A stretch of 64,000 nucleotides of DNA from Hoylesella nanceiensis DSM 19126 = JCM 15639 (GCF_000379965.1 NZ_KB904333.1:1-64000); one strand, 5' to 3'; shown: positions 28,032 through 37,131, counted from the first letter of the stretch. Notes: a model not told the origin generated them from the sequence alone. Made by a program: numbers and translations.

Positions 28032-28715
28032 TTATAAGCTCAATAAGAATTGCTTGGTAACTTCGAATGAGCCATTGGCCAAACGTTCCCAAAAATCGAA
28101 GTATTGAGATGCGTCTGTGTCTTTTAAAGGTATGTCGCTGATAATTCGGAACGACACAAATGGAATGTTATAAGCATGGCATGTGTGAGCTATTGATGCG
28201 CTTTCCATATCCACGGCCTTTGCTTCGGGGAATTGGTTCAAGATACTTTGCATCTTTTCTTTGCTGTCTACAAACCAATCGCCTGTAACAATTAGACCGC
28301 TATGAACTGGTGTTTCAGGCTTCATTCCTGTGGCTTTTTGATACAAAGAGCTTGGAGTGTCGAAACGCTGTGGCTGTCCTAAAACCTGACCTGGCGCACA
28401 CTCGCTACCACAATACACATCATGATAACAACAAGCGGTGCTCACCACCACTTCGGTTACATTTAAATTGACATCTGCTCCACCTGCAACTCCTGTAGAA
28501 ATAATGAGTTCTGGGTTGTAAGCATGAATCATTTCAACTGTTCCTATTGCACTATTTACTTTTCCAATGCCACATTGTTGTAATATTAATTGGTGTGATC
28601 CGAGTTGTCCTAACACAAATGTTTTGTTGCCATGTTGCTCTTCTTTGCTGTCGGTTAACAGCGTTTTAAGTTGCGCAAACTCTTTATCCATCGCAACAAT
28701 AATACCTATCTTCAT
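28032..28715 (-). CDS. mtnN: 5'-methylthioadenosine/S-adenosylhomocysteine nucleosidase
   Basis: Hydrolyses MTA and SAH to free adenine and the thioribose or ribosyl-homocysteine product, in methionine recycling and quorum-signal precursor formation. The opening MKIGIIVAMDKEFAQL has the catalytic Glu region, ISTGVAGGADVNL forms the ribose-phosphate loop, AVDMESASIAHTC has the ribose-binding Met-Glu pair, and RIISDIPLKDTD holds the catalytic Asp. Length 227 is typical. The gene starts 15 bases after the nitroreductase stop, so they are likely co-transcribed. No luxS is adjacent. Confidence 0.95.
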   Translation of the reverse strand: MKIGIIVAMDKEFAQLKTLLTDSKEEQHGNKTFVLGQLGSHQLILQQCGIGKVNSAIGTVEMIHAYNPELIISTGVAGGADVNLNVTEVVVSTACCYHDVYCGSECAPGQVLGQPQRFDTPSSLYQKATGMKPETPVHSGLIVTGDWFVDSKEKMQSILNQFPEAKAVDMESASIAHTCHAYNIPFVSFRIISDIPLKDTDASQYFDFWERLANGSFEVTKQFLLSL

Positions 28716-28730
28716 CTTTTCTATATCGAT

Positions 28731-29495
28731 TTAAAATAATTCTTTCAATTCTTTCTCGCTTAAAAACTTTTGTCGCACTAAGGCATTCAACAAGTTTTTG
28801 GAGAACACTTCGTTACCTTCTTTGGTGTATCTCACATCGGTAAACACCTGAGCGAGGGTCTCTTTCTTATTGATCTCTACAAAGTTCTTATTCACTTCGA
28901 GATCTTCTTTTGGACAATAATATTCGTCTATCGCCTCTGGAGTGTATTGTTGATAGGTTTCTTCGTGCAAAATACTCTTCAATGGCAATCGATCTGACAA
29001 CTCTGGACATTCATCGGGCCAACCAAGTGTGATGGTTGCAACGGGCATTACCAAAGCGGGTAGATTTAAAACGTCGATAATTGGCTCGGGATTGTAGAGT
29101 GTTGTACCCAAATAGCAACAGCCTAAGCCTTGAGCCTCTGCCATATTGCAAAAGGTTTGGCAATAGAGCAAAGTGTCGGACACTGCATTGAGGAACGAAA
29201 GGAAATTATTGTATCCTGGATTTCCTTTGCGATGAAGTGCCCATTGCGTTGTTCTATTGAAGTCTGCACAAAACGTTAGCACCACAGGAGCTTGTGTAAC
29301 CATTGGCTGATTGAAGTGAGCTGGAGCCAAACGAGCCTTGTTTTCGGCATTGGTTGTTGACACAACGCTATACAACTGCAGGTTTCCCATTGTTTGAGTG
29401 CATTCTGAAACGCTCAAAAGATAATTCAAAAGGTCGCTCGGAACCTCTTTATCTTGATATTTTCGAATGGTTTTTCTATTATTTAAACTTGTCAT
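28731..29495 (-). CDS. Nitroreductase family flavoprotein (NfsA-like)
   Basis: A flavin-dependent NAD(P)H oxidoreductase of 254 residues. It begins NNRKTIRKYQDKEVPSDLL, where the Arg pair binds the FMN phosphate. AEAQGLGCCYLGTTLYN is the second FMN region and the TITLGWPDE loop is typical of the NfsA branch. The C-terminal extension (about 180-254) is also NfsA-like. Natural substrates are unknown. The predicted promoter box lies at 29519-29526. It shares an operon with mtnN by spacing, without an obvious shared pathway. Confidence 0.88.
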   Translation of the reverse strand: MTSLNNRKTIRKYQDKEVPSDLLNYLLSVSECTQTMGNLQLYSVVSTTNAENKARLAPAHFNQPMVTQAPVVLTFCADFNRTTQWALHRKGNPGYNNFLSFLNAVSDTLLYCQTFCNMAEAQGLGCCYLGTTLYNPEPIIDVLNLPALVMPVATITLGWPDECPELSDRLPLKSILHEETYQQYTPEAIDEYYCPKEDLEVNKNFVEINKKETLAQVFTDVRYTKEGNEVFSKNLLNALVRQKFLSEKELKELF

Positions 29496-29518
29496 CTCTC
29501 AGTGTTTTTAATCTTCTA

Positions 29519-29526
29519 CAAAGATA
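29519..29526 (-). promoter_or_regulatory. Predicted -7 element for nitroreductase-mtnN
   Basis: The minus strand reads TATCTTTG, 24 bases before the nitroreductase ATG. A TTTG lies 22 bases further upstream (29549-29552). Confidence 0.55.
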
Positions 29527-29633
29527 ACGATAATTATCAAAACAACACCAAAAGCTTTGAATTTAAAGTTGAAGTGAATACTTGATATACACAAAGAATA
29601 GCCTAAATAGAACGATTTGTGAAAAAAATATAG

Positions 29634-29641
29634 TAGATTTG
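29634..29641 (+). promoter_or_regulatory. Predicted -7 element for the RNR-like gene and folB
   Basis: TAGATTTG matches TAnnTTTG, 49 bases before the ATG at 29691. The nearest TTTG upstream is only 14 bases away, which is short. Confidence 0.5.
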
Positions 29642-29690
29642 CATTGATTAAACAACATACAAGCAAAGACTTGTTCAATAGAAAGCGTTT

Positions 29691-31232
29691 ATGGCACAAT
29701 ATATTTCACATGTTAAAGGACTTACAGAACGTTTAATGAACATTGAAAAGGGCTATTCGCAAAGCATCGAAAGAAATGCTTTTGAAGAGCTAATCGATGG
29801 AGATAACGCCTTGATATTAAGCACTGAACTGACTAAACTTTTGTCGGGCGAGCTACAATATCAACCTCATTGTAACGTTTCGGCCCCACTCTTCACCATC
29901 AAAGCTTCGATCAAAATAAACGAATGTATTGCTATTGATGACGATGGAATGGCTGGAATTGACACAAACAGATTGAAAGAAAAGACTTTAAAGGTTCTTC
30001 ATCTACTCGATAACATGGTTGACTGTGCCATTGAGGCAATAGAATTGTATCTTCAGAACGATAGCTTATCGTCTGAAGAACGCTCTTTCTTTGAAACACG
30101 TCTTTTGAATTTAAAGACTTATAGAGGCGTAGCTCTAAACCTTCAAGATTATAATGAGGTGGTGAAAATGCTTTACCACGGAAACAATATCGAAGAACTT
30201 AGAGCGGCAACACTCAGCGTTTTAAAGGCGTTTGCTGGTTCGCTGTATGTCAACAACTTGCAAATGGCTCAAGAAAGAGGCTCTGCCCAACTGCTCGAAG
30301 CTAACATTGAACGTCAATGTAACATCTTAAAAGATTTGGAATTGAGCAACGACTGCAATGCTACAACTAAGAATGTATTTAGCTTGCGCAATGCAAGTAT
30401 CATTTCTGTTGTACCTTGTTTGTCGGCAAGTGGAACTCAACTGAAGGAAGAACTCGCTATTGCTGATGTTATCACTCAATGGAATGATTCACCAAGTAGT
30501 TTGAACATCATTCTAAAAAAGGCGTATTTCGGAGAGCAACACAACAGCTATGAGAAAATTCTTCAACATCTTTCGGCTAACGGGACGACTGTTCTTTTCG
30601 ACAAAGACAAGAGCAAGGACACACAAAGTGGAAAGGATTTGAACGGCGACTCGTCTACCATTTTCATGGCACAAGTGATTCCTAATCGTCCAAAAGAATT
30701 GGAATGCGATGTGGTTCGCTTTCAAAATAACAAAGAAAAATGGGTGGCTTTCGTTGGATTATTGAACGGATATCCCTACGAAATCTTTACTGGTTTGCAA
30801 GATGATGATGAGGGAATTGTTCTACCTAAGAGTGTTTTAAAAGGCAAAATCATCAAACATTCGTTTACAAATGCCCCCAGTCGCTACGATTTTCAATTTG
30901 AAAACAAACGTGGTTACAAAACGACTGTGGAAGGATTGAGCGAAAAATTCAACCCAGAATACTGGAATTATGCTAAGCTTATCTCTGGTGTTTTGCGTTA
31001 TAGAATGCCTATTGAGCATGTAATTAAGTTGGTTGGATCGCTTCAACTCAAAGACGAAAGTATCAATACATGGACGAATGGTGTTGAAAGAGCACTGAAG
31101 AAATACATCTCTAATGGTGCTGTTGAACCCGAACAGACATGTAGTGAATGTGGAGAACACAATTTTATATATGAGGATAATCACCTTGTTTGTAAGCAAT
31201 GTGGTACTATCTTGAACACTGAAGAACAATAA
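29691..31232 (+). CDS. Ribonucleotide-reductase-like protein lacking the catalytic half (NrdJ-type C-terminus)
   Basis: A 513-residue protein. The C-terminal third resembles the end of adenosylcobalamin-dependent (class II) reductases: NRPKELECDVVRFQ, WVAFVGLLNGYPYEIFTGL, and a final zinc-ribbon-like CSECGEHNFIYEDNHLVCKQC pattern (two CxxC pairs). The middle has faint echoes of the reductase barrel, such as VLHLLDNMVDCAIEAIELYL and YVNNLQMAQERGSAQLL. I do not see the catalytic Asn-x-Cys-x-Glu loop of a working enzyme, and the length is well below the usual 700 to 850. It could be an inactive regulatory paralogue. folB follows after 25 bases. Confidence 0.62.
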   Translation: MAQYISHVKGLTERLMNIEKGYSQSIERNAFEELIDGDNALILSTELTKLLSGELQYQPHCNVSAPLFTIKASIKINECIAIDDDGMAGIDTNRLKEKTLKVLHLLDNMVDCAIEAIELYLQNDSLSSEERSFFETRLLNLKTYRGVALNLQDYNEVVKMLYHGNNIEELRAATLSVLKAFAGSLYVNNLQMAQERGSAQLLEANIERQCNILKDLELSNDCNATTKNVFSLRNASIISVVPCLSASGTQLKEELAIADVITQWNDSPSSLNIILKKAYFGEQHNSYEKILQHLSANGTTVLFDKDKSKDTQSGKDLNGDSSTIFMAQVIPNRPKELECDVVRFQNNKEKWVAFVGLLNGYPYEIFTGLQDDDEGIVLPKSVLKGKIIKHSFTNAPSRYDFQFENKRGYKTTVEGLSEKFNPEYWNYAKLISGVLRYRMPIEHVIKLVGSLQLKDESINTWTNGVERALKKYISNGAVEPEQTCSECGEHNFIYEDNHLVCKQCGTILNTEEQ

Positions 31233-31256
31233 GTTTACCCTTTATAATCAATAATA

Positions 31257-31634
31257 ATGCAGCTTCTACAAAGTTTCATTCATTTAAAAGATATTCGCTT
31301 AAAAGGCTATCACGGCGTACTTCCTCAAGAAAAGGTCGTGGGAAACGATTATATCATCAACCTTTCAATTGCTATCGACTTATCGAAAGCCATCGAAAGC
31401 GATAACTTAAACGACACAATTAGCTATGCTGAGGTGTTTGATATCGTCAAAAAAACGATGCAAGTAAAATGCGATTTAATTGAAAAGGTGGCAGGAAATA
31501 TCGCTAAAGAGCTATTCAAAGCGTTTGAAAATATCAATGATTTGAAAATATCTATCACCAAACTAAACCCTCCTATGGGTGCAGATTGTAGTGGAGCAAG
31601 TGTAGAATTGCACTTAATAAATGATAAAATGTAA
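31257..31634 (+). CDS. folB: Dihydroneopterin aldolase
   Basis: Cleaves 7,8-dihydroneopterin to 6-hydroxymethyl-dihydropterin and glycolaldehyde in folate synthesis. The 125-residue sequence has IHLKDIRLKGYHGVLPQEK at the start, the Glu of the YHGV region, the SYAEVFDIVKKTM motif that binds the pterin, LIEKVAGNIAKEL, and the KLNPPMGADCSGASVEL C-terminal loop. It is the second gene behind the RNR-like gene. Other folate genes in this window are folK and folE, each elsewhere. Confidence 0.93.
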   Translation: MQLLQSFIHLKDIRLKGYHGVLPQEKVVGNDYIINLSIAIDLSKAIESDNLNDTISYAEVFDIVKKTMQVKCDLIEKVAGNIAKELFKAFENINDLKISITKLNPPMGADCSGASVELHLINDKM

Positions 31635-31644
31635 TAGAAAACCA

Positions 31645-31674
31645 TTTGAATTATAGGGTTTTTCGTTAATTTTG
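31645..31674 (+). promoter_or_regulatory. Predicted promoter of the amidase-MCE operon
   Basis: TTTG at 31645-31648, an 18-base gap, then TAATTTTG at 31667-31674. This is one of the best Bacteroidota promoter matches here, 19 bases before the amidase ATG. Confidence 0.7.
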
Positions 31675-31693
31675 TAGGATAAAGAAGATAAAT

Positions 31694-32920
31694 ATGCTGA
31701 AGAAAAGATTTTTCTTTTTCATTATAACATCATTATTTGCGGTTTCTATGATGGCTGCAAACAAGGCCTTTACACTTGTTATTGACCCTGGACATGGAGG
31801 CAAAGATACAGGTGCCGCAGGTGCTTTTTCAAAGGAGAAGGACATCAACTTGACCGTAGCTTTGGCCTTCGGAAAGTATGTTGAACGCAATTGTCCCGAG
31901 GTAAAGGTCATCTATACTCGTAAAACCGACGTGTTCATTTCTCTTATTGAACGTGCCAATATAGCCAATAGGAATAAGGCTGACCTCTTTATTTCAGTGC
32001 ATACGAATGCTCTTCCTGCTGGAAGAATAGTACGAGGATTCGAGACTTACACCCTAGGAATGCACAGAGCATCTGATAATTTGGATGTGGCTAAGAGAGA
32101 AAACTCGGTTATTTTGGTTGAAAAAGACTATAAACAAACTTACCAAGGCTTTGATCCTCGCTCGTCAGAAAGCTATATTATGTTCGAATTGATACAAGGA
32201 CAGAACATGACAAAGAGCGTAGAGCTGGCTAAACTCATTCAACGTAATGTGTGTACTACCGCAAATCGAGTTGATAAAGGAGTGCATCAAGCTGGCTTCC
32301 TTGTGTTAAGAGAGACCTCAATGCCTAGCTGTTTGGTGGAATTGGGCTTCATCACGACTCCAGATGAAGAGCAATCGCTCAACTCTTCTACCACAGTTGA
32401 CAACATTGCGAATGGCTTATACAAAGCATTTTTAGCTTATAAGAATAAGTATGACAAAAAGATTGTGGTGCCATATAAGAAAGATAAGGCTGAAGAAATA
32501 CCCGTTCCGAGTGCTTTCCCGCAAGAATATACACCAATAAAGAATAGCGGTAGCGATATGGCAACGGTCACTATTCCTGTGAATACACCACGAAGTGACG
32601 AGATTCTACCCGACTCTTCAATGGTAAGAGCAGACGACCCAGCCGACACTCGACCCGTTTTTAAGGTACAAATACTGGCAAGTAGCAAACCACTTCGCAT
32701 GCAAGATGGTCATTTTAAAGGTCTTTCTGGATACGATACGTATCAGGAAGACAATTTATATAAATACACCTATGGTGCTTCAACCAATTATAATGAGATC
32801 TATGAGTTGCGCAAAAGTTTGTCAAATAGATTTCCACAGGCTTTCATTATCGCATTCAAAAACAATAAAAGAATGAACATTAACGAAGCAATAACAGAGT
32901 TTAATAATAACAATAAATAA
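31694..32920 (+). CDS. N-acetylmuramoyl-L-alanine amidase (Amidase_3) with SPOR-like C-terminus
   Basis: A periplasmic zinc amidase of 408 residues that cleaves the bond between muramic acid and the stem peptide during cell separation. A signal peptide (FFFFIITSLFAVSMMAA) precedes the catalytic domain (23-255). Zinc ligands lie in VIDPGHGGKDTGA, a Glu in NKADLFISVHTNA, and the catalytic Glu in CLVELGFITTPDEE. A spacer leads to a C-terminal region (about 325-400, FKVQILASSKPLRM through RFPQAFIIAFK) that looks like a SPOR fold, which would bind septal glycan. The MCE gene follows after 15 bases. Confidence 0.9.
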   Translation: MLKKRFFFFIITSLFAVSMMAANKAFTLVIDPGHGGKDTGAAGAFSKEKDINLTVALAFGKYVERNCPEVKVIYTRKTDVFISLIERANIANRNKADLFISVHTNALPAGRIVRGFETYTLGMHRASDNLDVAKRENSVILVEKDYKQTYQGFDPRSSESYIMFELIQGQNMTKSVELAKLIQRNVCTTANRVDKGVHQAGFLVLRETSMPSCLVELGFITTPDEEQSLNSSTTVDNIANGLYKAFLAYKNKYDKKIVVPYKKDKAEEIPVPSAFPQEYTPIKNSGSDMATVTIPVNTPRSDEILPDSSMVRADDPADTRPVFKVQILASSKPLRMQDGHFKGLSGYDTYQEDNLYKYTYGASTNYNEIYELRKSLSNRFPQAFIIAFKNNKRMNINEAITEFNNNNK

Positions 32921-32935
32921 AGGAATAACAACAGA

Positions 32936-33838
32936 ATGAGCTTAATAACAAAAGAAATAAAGATTGCTTTAGTAGCAATTATAGGTGTGGTTGCCTTATT
33001 TTTCGGTATGAGTTTCTTAAAAGGATTATCTTTCTTTGGAAACAATAATACTTATTATATAGAGTTCGATGACCTTAGTGGCGTGTCAGCTTCAAGTCCT
33101 ATTTATGCCAATGGCTTTAAAGTTGGAGTTGTAACAGGTATCGATTATGACTATACAGCACAACGCAAGCCACGTGTAAAGATTGAGTTGAACAACGACA
33201 TGCCTGTTCCTGAGGGTACAACCGCAGAGATTGAGAGCGACATGTTGGGCAATGTTAAGGTGAACTTAGTACTTGCTAAAGACATAACAAAGGTGCTTCC
33301 ACATGACGGAGTCATTGAAGGTAGCCTCAACAACGGTGCTATGGGCAAGATGTCAGCAATGATTCCAACCATAGAAAAGATGCTTCCTAAGCTCGATTCG
33401 ATTATGGCAAGCATCAATACCCTACTTGCCAACCCTGCAATCAACAACTCTTTACAAAACGTTGAGGGCATTACTGCCAACTTAACAACATCTACTAAAG
33501 AGCTCAACTCATTGTTGGCGACTCTCAACAGACAAGTTCCTGGAACAATTAGTAAAGCTAATAAGACATTAGATAATGTGAATACGCTTACAAGCAACAT
33601 GGCTTCGATTGATATAACTTCAACAATGTCGAAGGTAGACAATACCATTGCAAGCCTACAAGAGTTCACCAACAAGCTCAATAGCAACAATGGTTCACTC
33701 GGATTACTAATGAACGACCAAAGTTTATACAACAACTTAAACGCAACAATGCAAAATGCCGACTCGTTAATGATCGACCTTCGCAAGCATCCTAAGCGTT
33801 ATGTTCACTTCAGTATCTTTGGAAGAAAAGACAAATAG
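32936..33838 (+). CDS. MCE/MlaD family lipid-transport protein
   Basis: A membrane-anchored substrate-binding component of an MCE lipid-transport system, 300 residues. One N-terminal helix (IALVAIIGVVALFFGMSFLKG) is followed by a single MCE domain with YYIEFDDLSGVSASSPIYANGFKVG and AEIESDMLGNVKVNLVL. The C-terminal half is a helical region rich in Asn, Ser and Leu that ends KHPKRYVHFSIFGRKDK, a common ending in Bacteroidota MlaD-like proteins. The permease and ATPase partners are not adjacent. It shares the amidase promoter and is closed by the hairpin at 33866-33908. Confidence 0.9.
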   Translation: MSLITKEIKIALVAIIGVVALFFGMSFLKGLSFFGNNNTYYIEFDDLSGVSASSPIYANGFKVGVVTGIDYDYTAQRKPRVKIELNNDMPVPEGTTAEIESDMLGNVKVNLVLAKDITKVLPHDGVIEGSLNNGAMGKMSAMIPTIEKMLPKLDSIMASINTLLANPAINNSLQNVEGITANLTTSTKELNSLLATLNRQVPGTISKANKTLDNVNTLTSNMASIDITSTMSKVDNTIASLQEFTNKLNSNNGSLGLLMNDQSLYNNLNATMQNADSLMIDLRKHPKRYVHFSIFGRKDK

Positions 33839-33865
33839 ACAAACTATCACAAGCAAAATAGTTAG

Positions 33866-33908
33866 GGACAACTTCATAAAACAACACAGTTTATGAGTTG
33901 TCCTTTTT
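33866..33908 (+). terminator. Terminator after the MCE gene
   Basis: A stem of GGACAAC plus TCATAAA pairing with TTTATGA plus GTTGTCC (one bulged T), with an ACAACACAG loop, is followed by five T. It supports a dnaA start well downstream of 33893. Confidence 0.85.
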
Positions 33909-33949
33909 CATTTATACTCTTGATTAAGAATAATAACTATATAAAAACA

Positions 33950-33980
33950 TTGTGGGTTATAAATAAAATGCGTAATTTTG
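33950..33980 (+). promoter_or_regulatory. Predicted promoter of dnaA
   Basis: TTGT at 33950-33953, a 19-base gap, then TAATTTTG at 33973-33980. It falls inside an apparent longer dnaA frame, and so supports the ATG at 34040. Confidence 0.65.
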
Positions 33981-34039
33981 CATTCCCAAAGAACAACCTC
34001 ATTGGGTCCTATTTAACCATCGATAGAAATCAAAGAAAA

Positions 34040-35455
34040 ATGAAACCATCCCCCAATTCATTATGGGAAGAATGTCTTAAGCAGATTCGTGTTCACTTGC
34101 CAGAGAAGCAATACAACACTTGGTTCAGCACAATTCAACTACATTCGTATGTAGAACAGCAGAATTGTGTTATTCTTCAAGTGCCCAGCGAAATGGCTCG
34201 TGACTATATAGAAGAGCATTATATGCATCTTCTTGCGAATGCATTGCGAGACATTTTTGGTTCTAGCGTGAAGCTAAAATATAGCATTTCTATGGAAAGA
34301 CAGCCTCTTGCTGCCAACAACCAAGCTGGAGAGCAATTTTATAACGATGGTACTAATGCAGGAAACAGCAGCTATCAAAATTCAGGTAGCACTCAAGAGG
34401 GTTCTAAGAAAGAGCCTTGGCGCAATTATTTAGATAACCATTATACCTTTGATAGCTTCATCCGAGGTGAAAGTAATGCAGTGGCACTCTCTGTGTCATT
34501 ATCTATTGCCGAGCATCCCACACGCCGTCAGTTCAATCCAATGTTCCTTTTCGGTCCTTCGGGCTGCGGAAAAACCCACTTAATCAACGCCATTGGCTTA
34601 AGAATAGCAAAGCTATACGAGAACAAAAAGGTGCTGTATGTAAGTGCAAAGGACTTTGAAGTGCAATACACCAGCGCCCAATACACCAATAAGATCAACG
34701 ACTTTATGCACTTCTATCAAAGTATTGATGTGCTAATTGTTGACGACATTCAATCATGGGCAGGCAAAAAGAAGACCTTAGAAACCTTCTTCTATATATT
34801 CAATCACCTTTTTAGAAACGGAAAACGTATCATACTTGCGTGCGATAGACCGCCTGCTGAGCTGGAAGGAATGGAAGAACGCCTCTTAACTCGATTCGTT
34901 TGGGGTGTTGTTGAAGAGCTTGGAAAGCCTAATATTCAATTGTGTATTGACATTTTGAAAAGCAAAGTGATACGTGATGGCTTAAATATTCCTGAAGATG
35001 TGATACGTTATATCGCAGAAAGAGCAAACGGAAGCGTACGCTATCTCGAAGGAGTTATCAACACACTATATGCTTTTAGTATCAATCTTGGACGTGAAAT
35101 AGACATCGCTTTCGCTGAAGAAAGAATCAAAAAACTGGTAAAGATAGACGATAAGGCAATCACTACGGAAGAGATTATCGATGCCGTTTGCAAACAATTT
35201 GATGTTTCATCTGCAGCAATTGGTAGTAGAAGTAGAAAGCACGACTTTGTTGTTGCACGACAAGTGGCAATGTATTTAGCTCAAAAATACACCAATATGT
35301 CGGTATCAAGAATAGGAAGACTTATCGGAGGACGTGACCATGCAACTGTAATTCACAGCTGTAACCAAGTTGAAAAGAGAATTAAAACAGACAAAGACTT
35401 TGCTTCTTCGGTCAAAACACTCGAACAAATATTCGATAAAAAACAAGAGAAATAA
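34040..35455 (+). CDS. dnaA: Chromosomal replication initiator DnaA
   Basis: The AAA+ protein that melts the replication origin, 471 residues from the ATG at 34040. Domain I begins SLWEECLKQIRVHLPEKQYNTWF; a short linker rich in Asn and Gln follows. Domain III has Walker A FLFGPSGCGKTHLINAIG and Walker B VLIVDDIQSWAGK. Domain IV carries the DnaA-box recognition signature IGRLIGGRDHATVIHS. A longer in-frame start at 33893 is rejected because a terminator and promoter lie within that stretch. No cluster of TTATCCACA-like boxes was noticed on either side, so the origin need not be here. A bidirectional hairpin follows. Confidence 0.97.
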   Translation: MKPSPNSLWEECLKQIRVHLPEKQYNTWFSTIQLHSYVEQQNCVILQVPSEMARDYIEEHYMHLLANALRDIFGSSVKLKYSISMERQPLAANNQAGEQFYNDGTNAGNSSYQNSGSTQEGSKKEPWRNYLDNHYTFDSFIRGESNAVALSVSLSIAEHPTRRQFNPMFLFGPSGCGKTHLINAIGLRIAKLYENKKVLYVSAKDFEVQYTSAQYTNKINDFMHFYQSIDVLIVDDIQSWAGKKKTLETFFYIFNHLFRNGKRIILACDRPPAELEGMEERLLTRFVWGVVEELGKPNIQLCIDILKSKVIRDGLNIPEDVIRYIAERANGSVRYLEGVINTLYAFSINLGREIDIAFAEERIKKLVKIDDKAITTEEIIDAVCKQFDVSSAAIGSRSRKHDFVVARQVAMYLAQKYTNMSVSRIGRLIGGRDHATVIHSCNQVEKRIKTDKDFASSVKTLEQIFDKKQEK

Positions 35456-35477
35456 TTCATATTCACATATTATTATA

Positions 35478-35514
35478 CCAATAAAGCCTCCACTTTTAAT
35501 GGAGGCTTTATTGG
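35478..35514. terminator. Bidirectional terminator between dnaA and bcp
   Basis: A 15-bp perfect stem, CCAATAAAGCCTCCA (35478-35492) with TGGAGGCTTTATTGG (35500-35514), and a 7-base loop. A T run follows on the plus strand. Confidence 0.85.
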
Positions 35515-35569
35515 TTTTAGCATCTAACAACATCACTCTTTCTTTTTAATTGTATTTCTGTCTAAATAT

Positions 35570-35650
35570 AATTGCATTGCTATTAAGAGGTAAAAGCAAT
35601 ACTATTACATGCAAAAAGCATTGCTTTTGATCTTCAAAAACAATGCTTTT
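35570..35650. repeat. 81-bp four-site element, copy 4
   Basis: Sites start at 35570 (AATTGCATTGCTATT), 35592 (AAAAGCAATACTATT), 35614 (AAAAGCATTGCTTTT) and 35636 (AAAAACAATGCTTTT), at 22-bp pitch. It lies between convergent dnaA and bcp, 56 bases after the dnaA terminator. Confidence 0.92.
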
Positions 35651-35704
35651 ACAAATCCATATCTTTGTAGCCGTCAATCAACCACAAAGCATATCTAAAA
35701 AATA

Positions 35705-36163
35705 TTACTTCACTAATTTAAGCAATTGAGCTGCATGCTCTTTCACTTTAATGCTCTTTGGAGTAATGATATGCTCTACCTTACCCTCTTCATCTATAAT
35801 AAATGTGGTGCGATAGGTACCAAAATAGGTTCTACCATACATCTTTTTCTCACCCCAAACACCAAAAGCCTCAACCAACTTTTTATCTGTATCGGCAATA
35901 AGTGGGAAAGGAAGTTCATATTTTGTAATGAATTTTTGATGCGATTTCTCATCATCTACACTCACCCCAATCACTTCTAAGCCTGCACTTTGCAAGTCGT
36001 TATAACCCTCTTTCAAGCTACATGCCTGACTGGTACAGCCTGGTGTGTTATCTTTTGGATAAAAATAAAGCGCAAATTTCTTACCAAGATAATCGCTCGA
36101 CTTTATCTCTTTACCATTAGCATCACGTCCTAAAATCTCTGGAATCTTATCTCCTATTTCCAT
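35705..36163 (-). CDS. bcp: Thiol peroxidase of the Bcp/PrxQ family
   Basis: A thioredoxin-dependent peroxiredoxin of 152 residues that reduces H2O2 and organic peroxides. The peroxidatic Cys43 lies in DNTPGCTSQACSL with the resolving Cys48 five residues on, the atypical two-Cys arrangement of this group. FALYFYPKD precedes it and GRTYFGTYRTTFIIDEEGKVEHI follows. Cytoplasmic; single gene by spacing, with a gap of 86 bases to ispH. Confidence 0.95.
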   Translation of the reverse strand: MEIGDKIPEILGRDANGKEIKSSDYLGKKFALYFYPKDNTPGCTSQACSLKEGYNDLQSAGLEVIGVSVDDEKSHQKFITKYELPFPLIADTDKKLVEAFGVWGEKKMYGRTYFGTYRTTFIIDEEGKVEHIITPKSIKVKEHAAQLLKLVK

Positions 36164-36249
36164 AATATCTGTTTTTTATGTGTCAATAAATAATTTATAA
36201 TTAGATAGAAGCGCACTATTTGCAAGTCTTTTGCATTGCCAATAGACGT

Positions 36250-37131
36250 CTATTCGTTACTTTCTTGCTGGTCCTCTAAATGCTTTTTGATATAATCTCT
36301 ACACTCTTCCATTAGCCATTTAGGCGTACTTGTTGCGCCACAGATACCCACCGAGTTCACATTTTCAAACCACTTAAGGTCTATTTCCTCTGCGTTCTCG
36401 ATGTGATAGCTATTGGGGTTGATGTTTTTACATTGATTATAAAGCACCTTTCCATTACTACTCTTGCGTCCACTCACAAATAATATAAGGTCGTGTTTAG
36501 CTGCAAAGAGCGCAATGTTAGGCATTCTGTTTGCCACTTGTCGACATATCGTGTCGAAACTATCGAACTTTGCCGAGCTCGAAATATGCTCTTTGATATA
36601 CTTTATGATGCGTAAAAACTCTTCTAAGCTCTTTGTTGTTTGCGAATAAAAATAGATATCACGATTGAAATCGAGTTTTTTTGCATCTTCAAAATTCTCT
36701 ATCACAATGGCTCTATTGGCTGTTTGACCAACTAAGCCCAACACTTCTGCATGTCCATTCTTACCGAATATCACAATTTGAGCATCGGGATTCTCCTCGA
36801 ATTGCTTTCTAATTCGCTTTTGAAGTTGCAACACAACTGGGCAAGTTGCATCTATAATCTCTATATTATTCTGCTTTGCTAGCTCGTAAGTACTGGGGGG
36901 CTCGCCATGAGCACGCAACAAAACCTTTGCATTTTTAAGCTCTTTAAGCTTCTCATGATCGATAGTTGTGAGCCCACTCTTAGCAAGTCGGTTCACTTCC
37001 ATGCCGTTATGAACAATGTCTCCCAATGAGTACATCGCCTCACCAGATGCAAGTTCTTCTTCAGCTTTACGTATTGCAGTGGTCACTCCAAAGCAAAATC
37101 CACTGCCATTATCTATCTCTATATTAATCAT
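36250..37131 (-). CDS. ispH: 4-hydroxy-3-methylbut-2-enyl diphosphate reductase
   Basis: The last enzyme of the MEP pathway, reducing HMBPP to isopentenyl and dimethylallyl diphosphate with a 4Fe-4S cluster. The three cluster Cys are 13 (GFCFGV), 97 (DATCPVV) and 196 (DTICRQV). LRAHGEPP and FVSGRKSSN are the other family motifs. Length 293 is normal. Its ATG overlaps the stop of the DUF1573 gene by four bases. It supplies substrate for the prenyl synthase at 3061. Confidence 0.96.
   Translation of the reverse strand: MINIEIDNGSGFCFGVTTAIRKAEEELASGEAMYSLGDIVHNGMEVNRLAKSGLTTIDHEKLKELKNAKVLLRAHGEPPSTYELAKQNNIEIIDATCPVVLQLQKRIRKQFEENPDAQIVIFGKNGHAEVLGLVGQTANRAIVIENFEDAKKLDFNRDIYFYSQTTKSLEEFLRIIKYIKEHISSSAKFDSFDTICRQVANRMPNIALFAAKHDLILFVSGRKSSNGKVLYNQCKNINPNSYHIENAEEIDLKWFENVNSVGICGATSTPKWLMEECRDYIKKHLEDQQESNE

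Noticed and set aside
33839-34039. Replication origin beside dnaA, and a longer DnaA N-terminus from 33893
   Set aside because: No cluster of TTATCCACA-like boxes was seen; a terminator and a promoter lie in the supposed extension, and the family start fits 34040.
36164-36249. Promoter or terminator between ispH and bcp
   Set aside because: No convincing -7 box or stem with T run could be recognised in the 86-base gap.
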